A stretch of DNA of 64,000 nt, from assembly GCA_036583965.1 (NCBI GenBank), contig JAZBQD010000014.1, positions 68,592,835 to 68,656,834 of the forward strand. The letters run 5' to 3'. Of this stretch, positions 21,557 through 32,643 are shown one piece after another (within the stretch, counting starts at the first letter, position 1; the number at the start of each line of letters is the position of its first letter). A program made the position numbers and the translations under genes. Origin of the DNA: Prunella strophiata (Eukaryota > Chordata > Aves > Passeriformes > Prunellidae). The notes under the pieces were generated by a model. It worked only from the letters and a program-made list of their open reading frames with translations. It was not told where the DNA came from and made no database searches.

Positions 21557-21727
21557 GTTTCCCAGAGAAGCTGTAACTGCTCCTGGATCCCTGGAAGTGT
21601 CCAAGGCCAAGTTGGACAGGGCTTGGAGCAGCCTGGGGTAGTGGAAGGTGTCCCTGCCCATGGCAGGGGGTTGGAACTGAATGTTCTTAAAAATCTCTTC
21701 CAACCCAAACCCTTCTGTGATTCTGTA
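21557..21727 (+). mobile_element. CR1 3' fragment
   Basis: Plus-orientation CR1: CCCAGAGAAGCTGTAACTGC, GGAAGTGTCCAAGGCCAAG, GTGGAAGGTGTCCCTGCCC and TTCCAACCCAAACCC, ending CTTCTGTGATTCTGTA. Confidence 0.92.
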
Positions 21728-22632
21728 ACAGAGGAGTTATCAAATATGGGCTCATTGAGTTACCTGTGAGCAGATACAAAGCATTCCTCACATTAAACAG
21801 TGAAAAAATGTTTGAGGGACAAGTGACAGGACATGTGCAGCTGAAGCAACAGATCTGTCTCTATGTCATGTTCCAATCTCAACCAACTTGAATTAAATGA
21901 GTTGAACTCAGTGAAGATATATTGAATTTCCAGCCCCTGTATTAAGAACAGAACTTGATTGTGCTCTTCCCAGGACAAAAAACCTAGAGGTTCAAAACTG
22001 TTCCAGGCCTAGGAAAGATCAAATTTATAAAGCAAAGCAACAAGTAATTTCTGACATGTCCCAGGATTTCATCCTTGTGAGCAGAGCCTTGACAGCCAGC
22101 CCCAAAATCCATCTCTTCCATCATTTAGGAGCTGGAGTTGTTCTAAGGCATTTTGTGGGTGTGTTCCCACCCCTCACTCTCAGGTCAGGGATTAAAAATG
22201 TACACGTTCCTCTGTACCTGCTCAAGAATGTTGCTATTAATTTTGTGAAATGAAGACCCAAAATTGATTCTGTTCAAAACTCCTGCTCCTGTAGATGAAG
22301 CCAAAGACCCTGCAGGAGCTTTGGCATCTCCCAGTCCTCAGCAGTCCACACTCAAGGCAAAGGGGAAGATGAAGTGTGAGTGTTTTACATCACTTATAAA
22401 ACCATCAGAGAGCATTAAAAAGGTTTCAACATAATGGAAGTGAGCAGCACTCAGGTCTCCTCTAGTGTGAGCAAAGATGTTTGGGGCTCCAGAGAAAACA
22501 TTGATAATTTTTAGTTGAACTTGCCCTTATTTGTGGAGTACAAAGCCTTTCAGATGTAAAAATGATGGATTTCAAACTCATTGACTCAATCAATGACTGA
22601 TCTTATACTTTTGTGGTTGCCAGTAGCCAAGA
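21728..22632. other. Unassigned intergenic sequence
   Basis: AT-rich sequence with no recognisable gene, RNA or transposon. Confidence 0.4.
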
Positions 22633-22750
22633 TCAGAGAATTCTAGGATGGTTTGGGTTGGAAGGGACCATAAAGATCATGTAGCTCCAAATCCCTGCCA
22701 TGGGCAGGGACACCTTCCACTAGACCAGGCAGCTCAAAGCCCCATACACT
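22633..22750 (-). mobile_element. CR1 3' fragment
   Basis: Minus-orientation tail: AGAATTCTAGGATGGTTTGG, GGGACCATAAAGATCATG, CCATGGGCAGGGACACC and TCCACTAGACCAGG. It stops after about 118 bp. Confidence 0.88.
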
Positions 22751-24593
22751 TGTTTTCACTTAATTCTTCTGGTTGGTGAAACCATTATTAGGAATTTGGA
22801 TCAGTTTGACCAAATGAGAGGAGTTGTAGGATGACACCAAGTCACAGTTTTGACAAAATGTACACATTGAACTTTCTATTCCTCTCCTGTGATCCATGAA
22901 CAGGGCAGGGAATCCTACAGGTGGCCTGGACATCATCTAACATCTTGGTTGAGAGGTCTGGGAGCTGATCTCAGCATGCTCCCACACCAAAACACAAACA
23001 CTTTGCTTTCCCCAAAGTCTCATATGCTGTCAGATTCTCTGGGCTCTGGAAAATTGAAGGAGGCAGCTTTTGAGGAACTTGTGGCCCAAAAGGAGGGTAG
23101 CTTTTGGAGAATGAACTGAAAATTGGATATTATTAAAACCAGTTTGCTTAGTGACACCAACAGCCATCTAGGAGTTAAATACCATGTCAGAACCTCTTGC
23201 TTGCTCTTCTGGTGAGGCTCTGATCAATCAGGACATCAGTAGATACCAAAAACAGTTGGGAGGCTCCCATTAATGAAGGTTCAGAACATAGCCTGGCATA
23301 ATTGAAGCCTAAAAGCTTCTGCTGAGCTCCAGCTGGTGTTGATTCACCACCAGCCTTCTGCTGCAGATGGCTGGGTAAATTAGGAATGCTGTGCATAGCA
23401 ACCTGTAGGCTTTTTCCAAGGAAAACAAACAAAAAAAACCCTCAGTGTGGTTGCTGCAGGAATGGAACTCCAGTTGAAGCACAGGCTTTGTCCCTTTTCT
23501 GAAGACCAGTCCTGGAGACCTAAAAGGGCATGAGAAATGCAGACTCCTCTCAATCATGCATAACTTCCTGTAAAAAACCAAGTTTTTAACCAAATCCTGA
23601 GTAGCATCTCTTCTAGCTGACATGCTTGTGCTGCTCCTCCTGGCATGCTGAATGTCTGGCAAAGGTACACTTATGCAAACACACCCAAATTCCTCATGGG
23701 CATTGCCCAGGTCTCCAGCTGGGAAATTTGACATGCAAAATGTGACCTTGATCACATGCTGAATGCTCCAAGGATGAGGTGTTGCAAGCAGCTTTTTTGG
23801 GATGGCTTGTAGGCATGTGCTAAGATTAACTGGTGTTCTCACCCACCTTGGGTGTCCCTTTGGGTGTCCATCCCCCTTTGGCAGTCCAGCACCTTGGCAT
23901 GAGGAGAGCTGGCTTTCAGGAGTTCACAGTGACCTCTCTGATCCCAGACATGCCTGTGACTGAAAAGGACAGGCCTGGGGTTGAGTGATTTGACTTTCCA
24001 GTGCTTCCATTTACCTAGATGTGAATTCCTGATAAGGAATTCTTGGAGATCTCTGCAAACTGCAAACTGCATCATGCCCTCCTTATGTAGGAGTTAATGA
24101 TTCTAATTATTCTAATTATTATATTCCTTTTGCTACCAGTGATTCAGCACGAAGGAATCCACCTGAGGTGATGGGACAAGGAGCTTTTGACAGTGCTCCA
24201 TCAGCAGGATTTGGAGAGGAGACATCTGAGCTCTGTTTTTGAATCTGGGGCTGAGACTCCTCCAAGACCTTGGCCAGGATGTTCAAACCCCTCTGTGGCT
24301 CACGTTACCTGTGTGTTAAACAGGAGGAACAATGAGAACTCTGGAGGAAGGAATGAATTCCCCAGTGTCTGCAGCTTGACTGGAGAAGCCTTGAGTGCTA
24401 GGGAATGCAAAAGTCCTTATCATTTTCAGTTTGTGACTTCAGCATCCACTCCATGCTCTGGAGAGCTCTGTGATGGCAAGTTTGGGTTTGGGTTTGGGTT
24501 ATGACAACCAACAGGAACAAAGGGATCCACACCTCTGGTAGAAAATGCTCCAAAATCAGGGGGAAAAAGTAAAAAGCTTGGATTGCTCTGCCC
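22751..24593. other. Unassigned intergenic sequence
   Basis: No coding or transposon signal is convincing. A short (TTTGGG)3 run lies at about 24480-24499. Confidence 0.4.
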
Positions 24594-24710
24594 TGTTCAA
24601 GGCCAGGATGGAGGGGGCTTTTCACCTGGTCTAGTGGAAGGTGTCCCTGGGCTTGGTCTAGGTGGCCATTCTAACATCCCTTCCAACCCAAACCATTCCA
24701 TGATTCTGTT
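24594..24710 (+). mobile_element. CR1 3' fragment
   Basis: Plus-orientation CR1: TTCAAGGCCAGGATGGAGG, CTAGTGGAAGGTGTCCCTGG and CTTCCAACCCAAACCATTCC, ending ATGATTCTGTT. Confidence 0.9.
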
Positions 24711-26944
24711 CCAAACACACAATAACGCAGAATTTTAAAGCTTTTTATAATAACAGTCTCTAAGTTGATGAACAAGTGACTCTTCACGAGTTGCCACAGC
24801 AATCAAATTCTGCTGATGTGGGCTCTGGTCTGAGCTAAGGCTGCCTGCCATGTTGGCTCTACCCATGGGTGGTGTCCACAGGGAATTTCTCCACTGAGAA
24901 GTTGCTTCTCTTTGACTCCAACACAGGTTAAATTAGTCAGATGACAGCTTTGGGCCACCTTCTCAGAGTGTAGCTATTTGCAGATTTACAGAAAGAAACA
25001 TTTCCATGTAGAGTTTAAACCAGCAAAATTTTTCCCAGTGTAAAAAAGGGAGATGTTTACTCTTATCCACCACAGGATCATCTCTTACACCTGCCTTTCA
25101 TCCTTTGCTGTCAGTACTGCTCTAGATTTTTTTTTTCTTTACTTCCTTTTCATTTTATCTTTTCAGGTTCTTGTCTACTCTGAGTTGTCTGTGGAAGACA
25201 TACAAAGAATATTTTGCAAGAGTAACAAAAGCTCCTGAGTGACACAGTTTGCCATGTCTTTCACCCATCCTCAAGGCTGACTTGGGGCAGAATTGCTTTT
25301 TCAGTGCCACTTTACACATGGATTGAATGAAATTGTGGTGATTTGCAGTGCTGAGGGGAATCCCACCAAAATAGGGAATAAAGATGACTCATACATGTGG
25401 TACAAAGTTCTCCCACACAAAGAGTTTCCATTATTCTCACCACTCCTTCTTGTTTAGAGCCTGCTAACATGGTGATGCTTGAAACAACAGTGAACAAAAA
25501 CAGTTCAGGGAGACGTGGGATGTTGAACTTGGCCAGAGCCTCCCAGGAGTTCTAAAGCACCTGAACATTCTTGGAGGAAAAACAGATTATAAGGGCAATT
25601 ATTATCAGTTATTATAATTATTATCAGTTTAAATTCTGCTTTCCAGGCATGTGAAGTAGCAAGATCCCGAGGTCAGGGCAGAAGAGAGCTGCACACCACA
25701 TGCAGCAGTGGAGTTTGATCCTTGCTGCAAGGTGAGCTGCTATTTGGACTTTGTACCACCTCAGATAACATATCCAGTCACAAGTGGCTTACAAGACTTG
25801 AAAATGGAGTTTTAAAGCAAGCACATAATTTGTCAGCCCAGTACAAAAACACTGAGATTTAATTCTGAGACGTTCTCAAAGACAAAAGCAGAATAACACT
25901 GTTCTTAGCAAATGAATCTCTTGGTGTGGGAGCTGACCTGGACTTAGACAGCTCCTGGAATACTGCAAAATTTTATTCTCACCTTTCAGGCATCATTAGC
26001 AAAATAATGTATTTCCTGTGCAGTTTCCTTTGTTTGTTGCTTTTGCTTTCTTTTCCTTCCACATCAGAAATTTGAAGAAATAAAACCAAAAGTAAAACTG
26101 CATTTGGCAAATGAGGAGCTGTGTGTACCCATTCCTGAGCCATGATCATGCAGCAAGGAAGGGCTCCATGTGGGCTGCATTTTGGAGCTCATTGCCTGGA
26201 CCTGAGGACTACTGGAGACCTTGGCTGAAAAGTGCTCCAATCCGTCATTGCAATTGCCTCTGGCTGCAAAATTAACTAAAATAATTAAAAAAAAAAAAAA
26301 AAGTCTTATTTTGACTCATTGGCCAGAAATGCTTTATCTTCAGTAGGAATGCTGATGTCAAACAGAATGGCTTTTGCATCTGGCTCTTCCTCTTGAGCAC
26401 TGCACAAGACCCTACCAAAAAAAAAAAAGAAAAAATCAGGTTATTTGGTCTCAGGCACCACTGTGGTGAGTGCACTGACACCCTGCAGTGAGAAGTGAAC
26501 ATTTGCAAAGCCCAAAGCTCCTTTCTCCTCTGTGTTGTCCCCCGTTGGAGCTCTGGAGCTGGCCCAGCTCCCCAGGCTCTGTGAGATCTCCTGGACCTGA
26601 AGTTCAGCATGGTGGGAAGAGTCAGCTCCTCCCCTGGAGGTAACCAACACGTGGAAAGGTGATGCCTCTACCTGGACCTTGTGCCTGCCAAAAGAAGTCT
26701 TCTAAGAACTCCTGAAATAAAACCCAGCAACAGCAGGGTGATCTTCCCACAGGTCTGCTCAGCAGAGCTCAGGAGGAAGGCTTTTCCTTCCCAAAATCTT
26801 CCATTATCTTGGTGAGAACAGCACTGGGGATAGAGCTGGTCCTTCCCCAGTGAAACCTTTCACTAGGGAATGTAGTGTAATAGAGGATGTATAATTTGTG
26901 TATTCTTAAAAGTGCTGCATGTTTCATTCAGAGAACAAAACAAC
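24711..26944. other. Unassigned AT-rich sequence left of the pentanucleotide array
   Basis: No gene or transposon recognised. An A17 run lies near 26285 and an A-rich run near 26416. The last 100 bp before the array are ordinary AT-rich sequence with no gradual decay of the ATTCT unit. Confidence 0.4.
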
Positions 26945-27964
26945 TTCTATTCTATTCTATTCTATTCTATTCTATTCTATTCTATTCTATTCTATTCTAT
27001 TCTATTCTATTCTATTCTATTCTATTCTATTCTATTCTATTCTATTCTATTCTATTCTATTCTATTCTATTCTATTCTATTCTATTCTATTCTATTCTAT
27101 TCTATTCTATTCTATTCTATTCTATTCTATTCTATTCTATTCTATTCTATTCTATTCTATTCTATTCTATTCTATTCTATTCTATTCTATTCTATTCTAT
27201 TCTATTCTATTCTATTCTATTCTATTCTATTCTATTCTATTCTATTCTATTCTATTCTATTCTATTCTATTCTATTCTATTCTATTCTATTCTATTCTAT
27301 TCTATTCTATTCTATTCTATTCTATTCTATTCTATTCTATTCTATTCTATTCTATTCTATTCTATTCTATTCTATTCTATTCTATTCTATTCTATTCTAT
27401 TCTATTCTATTCTATTCTATTCTATTCTATTCTATTCTATTCTATTCTATTCTATTCTATTCTATTCTATTCTATTCTATTCTATTCTATTCTATTCTAT
27501 TCTATTCTATTCTATTCTATTCTATTCTATTCTATTCTATTCTATTCTATTCTATTCTATTCTATTCTATTCTATTCTATTCTATTCTATTCTATTCTAT
27601 TCTATTCTATTCTATTCTATTCTATTCTATTCTATTCTATTCTATTCTATTCTATTCTATTCTATTCTATTCTATTCTATTCTATTCTATTCTATTCTAT
27701 TCTATTCTATTCTATTCTATTCTATTCTATTCTATTCTATTCTATTCTATTCTATTCTATTCTATTCTATTCTATTCTATTCTATTCTATTCTATTCTAT
27801 TCTATTCTATTCTATTCTATTCTATTCTATTCTATTCTATTCTATTCTATTCTATTCTATTCTATTCTATTCTATTCTATTCTATTCTATTCTATTCTAT
27901 TCTATTCTATTCTATTCTATTCTATTCTATTCTATTCTATTCTATTCTATTCTATTCTATTCTA
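26945..27964 (+). repeat. Perfect (TTCTA)204 = (ATTCT)n pentanucleotide array
   Basis: 1,020 bp are 204 consecutive copies of TTCTA with no substitution, insertion or deletion that I can see. The edges are abrupt: ACAAAACAAC on the left and ACTCAGTCC on the right. Because 15 is a multiple of 5, all three plus frames read the same Phe-Tyr-Ser-Ile-Leu pentapeptide without stops, which makes 350-390-codon false ORFs. The minus strand has TAG in every frame. The motif is the same cyclic unit as the ATTCT repeat whose expansion in human ATXN10 causes SCA10. Such repeats unwind easily under superhelical stress. Exact copy number may reflect the assembly. Confidence 0.98.
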
Positions 27965-28792
27965 ACTCAGTCCAAGCAAAACCAGTTAGATTTCACATGG
28001 AAGTTTTAAAGTCAGTAACTCCTGTATTGATAAATTACTCAGACAAATGAAGTCAATTCTACAGTCCACCTTTCAAAGTCTGAAAATCAAAAACTTGGTG
28101 AATGGCTTCCCATTAATACCATAGGCTTCCAAGGTGAGAAGCAACACAAAAGGAAAAACTGTATTAAGAACTGGAAGAAAAATAACTGATTCTTCCTATG
28201 ACTGTAATCTCTTTTTCCTCAGGATGTCAACCCTTTTATCTCACAGACCTGGCCACACCAGAAAATTTGACATTGCCTTCAGGCAGAGCTCCAGTGAGAC
28301 ACTTCATACAGCCCTATCAGACTGAATGGCTTTAACCCAGGTTCTATTATTACTGGGACCAGTAGGAAAAAAGAAAACTCTGAGTGACTTTTTTTTCAAT
28401 CCCCCTCCCCAAAACCTCCATAGGGACCCCTCCAGGTGAACATGTGGCTGGATGAAGCCCATATCCCTTCTGAGGAGGAGCAAGCCTGTCACCTAAAGAA
28501 CTTCAGTGGAAACTCTCTTCAAGGATCATCTACAGTGAACCTCTAGGACTTACAGCCTGCAGAACAAGGGGAGGGCTGGAGAAAGCAAGTGAGACATGGA
28601 TCCAAAGTGGATCCTGCAGCCTGGTGGTCCTAAGTTATTGCTACACTGCTGTTGCACTTTGTGCAGGAGCTGCAGATTGTTTTGCATAAGAAAATGAGAC
28701 AACATAAATGAGAATTAGTCCCCAGGCTTTTGTTTTTGAGTTAGTGTCACCTAAAAAACAAGGTTGGATTTTGCCTGGCTGACTCTGAAGGG
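27965..28792. other. Unassigned sequence right of the array
   Basis: Nothing recognisable before the CR1 fragment. Open frames are short. Confidence 0.4.
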
Positions 28793-29070
28793 TGAAGAGG
28801 GACTTTTTGCAAAGGTGTGCATTGACAGGACAAGGAGGGATGGCTTTAAACTGATAGAACAGGTTTGAATTGGATATTAGGAATAAATTCTTCACTTTGA
28901 GAGCACAGGTTGCCCAGAGAAGCTGTGGCTGCTCCATCCCTGGAAGTGTCCAAGGCCAGGCTGGACAGGGCTTGGAGCCACCTGGTTCAGTGGAAGATGC
29001 CCTTGCTCATGGCAGGGGGTTGGAATGAGATCTTGAAGGTTCCTTTCCAACAAAACCATTCTGTGGTTCT
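28793..29070 (+). mobile_element. CR1 3' fragment
   Basis: Plus-orientation CR1 of about 280 bp: GACAGGACAAGGAGGGATGG, TTGAATTGGATATTAGGAA, GGTTGCCCAGAGAAGCTGTG, CATGGCAGGGGGTTGGAATG and CAAAACCATTCTGTGGTTCT. Confidence 0.93.
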
Positions 29071-29859
29071 AGAATGACATTTTTTGTCTCATAAATTCTT
29101 TTGGGACCAGGTTGCCACTAAAGCAGCTGACAAGGACAGGATGGCACAAGACAAGTGACAAGACTCATTTTCTCATGTTTTTGTGAGCTATTTCTGCCCA
29201 AAAGGAGAGGGACACAATAGCATCACCTGCTGCAGTCCCAGCCTTTGTGAGGCCTGGGAGGAGCTGTTGATAATTAGGCTCGTGACTCATGCCTTGGGTG
29301 CGAATTTCTGCTCTAATTAGCGCACACTTCCTGATCAATGGCGGGGTAATTATGAGATTAGGGTTAATGGGTCAGAGGCATTGAAGGCTCCCTCCTCTCT
29401 GTCAGATTACTCCTGCTGTTATTAGCTTTACCTTTCCAGGCTGCTGGGTGCAGACAGAAGCACCCACAGGGTCAGTGATGAGGCTCCAAGACCTTGTCAA
29501 GGGAGTTTTGCTTCCATGATTGTGCCAAAAAACAAACTTCAAACATACTGAGGTCTTCCAAGTGATGCTTTTCATGTATCCATGGAATCATTTGCTTCTC
29601 TGCTAGGAGGCAGGCAAAAATGGTTCCTCTGCAGGATTATTCCAGTGAAGTGGTGTGAGGGGACCTATTTTGCTTCAGCAGGTTCTGTTCAAGTAGCAGC
29701 TTGTCTGAGAAACAGATGTTCACCACACAGGCTGGCAGTGTTCTGTTCTTGCAACCAGATCTGAAACAAATCTTGACATTGCACTGACAGTGTCAGTCAT
29801 TTAAAGTAATTTTTTTCCTGTAGTTTTTAAGGTTTAAAGAAGAGTTATTTGATCCTGTA
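29071..29859. other. Unique sequence flanking a candidate enhancer
   Basis: No gene or transposon. The notable part is the homeodomain-site block described separately at 29262-29440. Confidence 0.4.
29262..29440. promoter_or_regulatory. Candidate conserved enhancer with homeodomain and AP-1 sites
   Basis: Within about 180 bp there are TAATTAGG (29271), an exact AP-1 site TGACTCA (29283-29289), the palindrome CTAATTAG (29313-29320), GTAATTAT (near 29346), GATTAGGG (29356) and GTTAATGG (29363). Four CpGs survive where the surroundings have few. This density of complete homeodomain cores plus CpG retention is typical of vertebrate developmental enhancers. Conservation has not been tested. Confidence 0.35.
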
Positions 29860-30060
29860 ATATCATAGTATCATTAAGGTCAGAAAAGACCTCCAAGATT
29901 ATTGAGTCCAACCTTCAACCAAATGCCACCATGCCCAGTAAGCCATATTGAGAAGTGCCACATCTACAAAGATTTCTGAACACTGACAGGGATGGTGACT
30001 CCACCACTTCCCTGGGGAGACTGTTCCAGATTATTTTTCACACTTCCTCAATATTTTTTC
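29860..30060 (-). mobile_element. CR1 3' fragment
   Basis: Minus-orientation CR1 of a different subfamily from most others: ATCATAGTATCATTAAGGTC, AAAGACCTCCAAGAT, GAGTCCAACCTTCAACC, GTGCCACATCTACA and GGGATGGTGACTCCACCAC. Confidence 0.88.
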
Positions 30061-32518
30061 CAACACCATTTAAATTCCAAAATGATTTCGTTGCCTTTAA
30101 AGCCTCAGATTTTTTTTTTGTTGTTGTTGCTGTTGTTTCCAGGAGTCACAGCCATGTTGTGGTCTCTCTGGATATTTGCAACCAGACACAAAAAAACCCC
30201 ATACCTGGCAGCAAAATCTAAGGTCTGCCCATGAGGATGTACAACATAGATGTGACAATTTCTGGGGACATGAAGAGTTTCTTATCCAGCACATTAAACA
30301 TCTGGATTCACCCTTTGCTGCTCATGCAGCAGGACCATCCTTCACAGAGTTATTCCAGTAACACAGCTCAGGCAAAATCCTATTTATTTGATAGTAGTGG
30401 TCCCATTAGACATCCCCAAATTACCCAAATCTGTCCATAGAAAAGGAACAGTGTTAGCATCTGATCTTTTGCTGGGCTGTGTGCTGCTCTCCTGTTTCTC
30501 TGGGACCTTCACCCCTCTCCTGGTGCTGCTCTCAGAGCTGCAGCACCTTCACCTCAGTTTTTTTAAAGACCAGGGGATGGAAAAGCAGAGCTCTGTGTGT
30601 CCACAGATGTTCTCCACTGCCAGGGACATATTTTCCATCACCAAATATGCCACGGACAGAGTCCTGCTGCTTTTAGGGTTTTGAAAGTTATTTGCACAAA
30701 TTCACTGGGACAGCATTCAGGAAAAATGTGACCATGTGTTTATCTTGTCATATTTTCCCTTGGATCACTGCTGTAAACCAAAATTCTGGGCTAGATGGCC
30801 CTTGACTAGTCATTTTTATGTTGTTTTCTACAAATAAGTACAAGACTTGTGTTTGTGCTCTCTGATTCCAGCCCACAATGCACAGGATGAGCACAAGAGT
30901 GGGATGAGAGAGGATCAGGCCAGTGTCATCCCTCAAATTAAAGGAAACAAACATGTAAAAACAGGATGAGCATGGGAGCAGCTGTACAGGATCACAGTGA
31001 TGGTCCACATGAAGCACTGCCAGCAGTGACTGAGCAGAATATGGGAGCCTTCTCCTAGGACAGCCTTGCAGTGACCTGTGGCTGTGAGTCACAGAATACT
31101 CATGGGAAGGGCTGAGGTTGGAGGGAAAGTCTTGGTCTGAGCAGCTTGGAAAGTGAGGTTCATCAGCTCTGGGCATAGCTGCTGGCTGTTCTGAATCCTG
31201 CTTCTTCCACACTGTTCAGTGTGAAGGTCTGACCTTAAACATCAGCAAGGAAAATGTGCAGAAGTTCTTGGGGACCTGTGGGACTGTGAGCAACAGGTGT
31301 TGAGGTGGTTGGGTCCACAAGAGACACTGGAGAGGATAAATTGGGAGGGTTGAGAGGGCTCAGGGCAGGGGACAAGTTCACCTCTGCAAGCACTGAAGAG
31401 GTGTTTGGTCACCTCCAAGCCCAGGCCCAGAAATGTGGGAATCATCTGGGGGAGGTGCTTCAACCTGCATCCCTGACAGAGGGGCAGAGGTGCTGCTGAC
31501 CCACTTTTGCCATACCTGGCCAACAAACCACCAGCCCTGGAGGAGAAGCCAGCCCAAAATCCCTGCCCTGAAAGTCTGATATTTGCCAAAATCCTCCCCT
31601 TGGAAACACTATGCAAGATTTCCCTACCTGGACATGTCTGCTCTGATCCCTCAACCCCGAATTCCCCAAATAGTTTAGACATTGAAAAAGTGCCTGTTTG
31701 CATTTGCTTAGAACATTATTTCTACCTTTTATGAGCAGGGTGGCAGTTTTCACAGAGAAATAACTCCAGACAGAGTTATTAAAAGATTAAAAAACACACC
31801 CAAAAAGGAAAAAGAAAAAAAAAAAAGAAGAAATCCAGGCTGAAAAAACAAATATCTCTACCAGTACTCCAGGGCGTTTCTCATAACATCTTGCTTATGT
31901 TATGAAGTCTGTTTTTTTTTTTTTTAAAAGGGGGTGAGGTAGATTCAATTACTTTGCTGAAATTCCTATGACCTGCTGAAAAACTAGATTAAAAGTCACC
32001 TGTTGCAGCCTGGAAGTGCTGCAGGAACCTCCCCAGCTCTGCAATCTCGTTGGTTCCTGTGCAGACAGGAGATGCCTGGCTCACATTTCCAACATCTCAC
32101 GCCTTGTTCTTGTGACAGCCCAGAGCTCACCCCCTGTGTGGACACGTGTCACCTGTGGCCTGGCAGGTCCCTGGGGCTCGTGACACCTGGCAGAGCTGAG
32201 TCACAGCCCCAGGTAGTGCTTGCAGGTGTGTCACCTTGTCCTGGAAAGGAAAGGTGATGTGGCTGCAAGCGGCTCTGTTTGAACTCCGGCTGCAGAATTG
32301 AGATATCAGGGAAGTGAGCCTGAAAATTCTGCAAAGAAGAAAAAAAAAAAAAAAATACAAAAAATAATATTAAAAAATACAGAAAAGTTGTGGTTTAAGT
32401 AAATCTCAGTGGAAACTCAGAATCTCTAAAATGATGAAGGATTTTAGGGGACTTGTGTCCCCTAAAATTTGCTGTGCTGAAACCCACTATAAACAGCATC
32501 AATATCACTTTCCATGGA
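30061..32518. other. Unassigned intergenic sequence
   Basis: No gene or transposon recognised. Simple runs: (TTG)n at about 30117-30138, an A/G tract at about 31805-31833, and an A17 run near 32338-32355. Confidence 0.4.
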
Positions 32519-32643
32519 ATTGTTCAAAGCCAGGAGGGATAGGGCCCTGAGGAAGCTGATCTAGTGGGTGGCATCCATGGCAGGGAGTTGCAACTGGGTG
32601 ATTTTTAGGGTCCCTTCCAACCCAAACCTTTCCATGATTCTCT
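32519..32643 (+). mobile_element. CR1 3' fragment
   Basis: Plus-orientation CR1: ATTGTTCAAAGCCAGGAGGG, GATCTAGTGGGTGGCATCC and GGGTCCCTTCCAACCC, ending TTCCATGATTCTCTGA. It is diverged. Confidence 0.88.

Noticed and set aside
24480..24499. (TTTGGG)3 run as interstitial telomere repeat
   Set aside because: The vertebrate telomere unit is TTAGGG. Only three units of a different hexamer are present, and there are too few G runs for a quadruplex.
26887..28050. Open frames of about 350-390 codons, Phe-Tyr-Ser-Ile-Leu repeats
   Set aside because: They are the automatic translation of the TTCTA array, open in all three plus frames because the period is 5. No coding flank.
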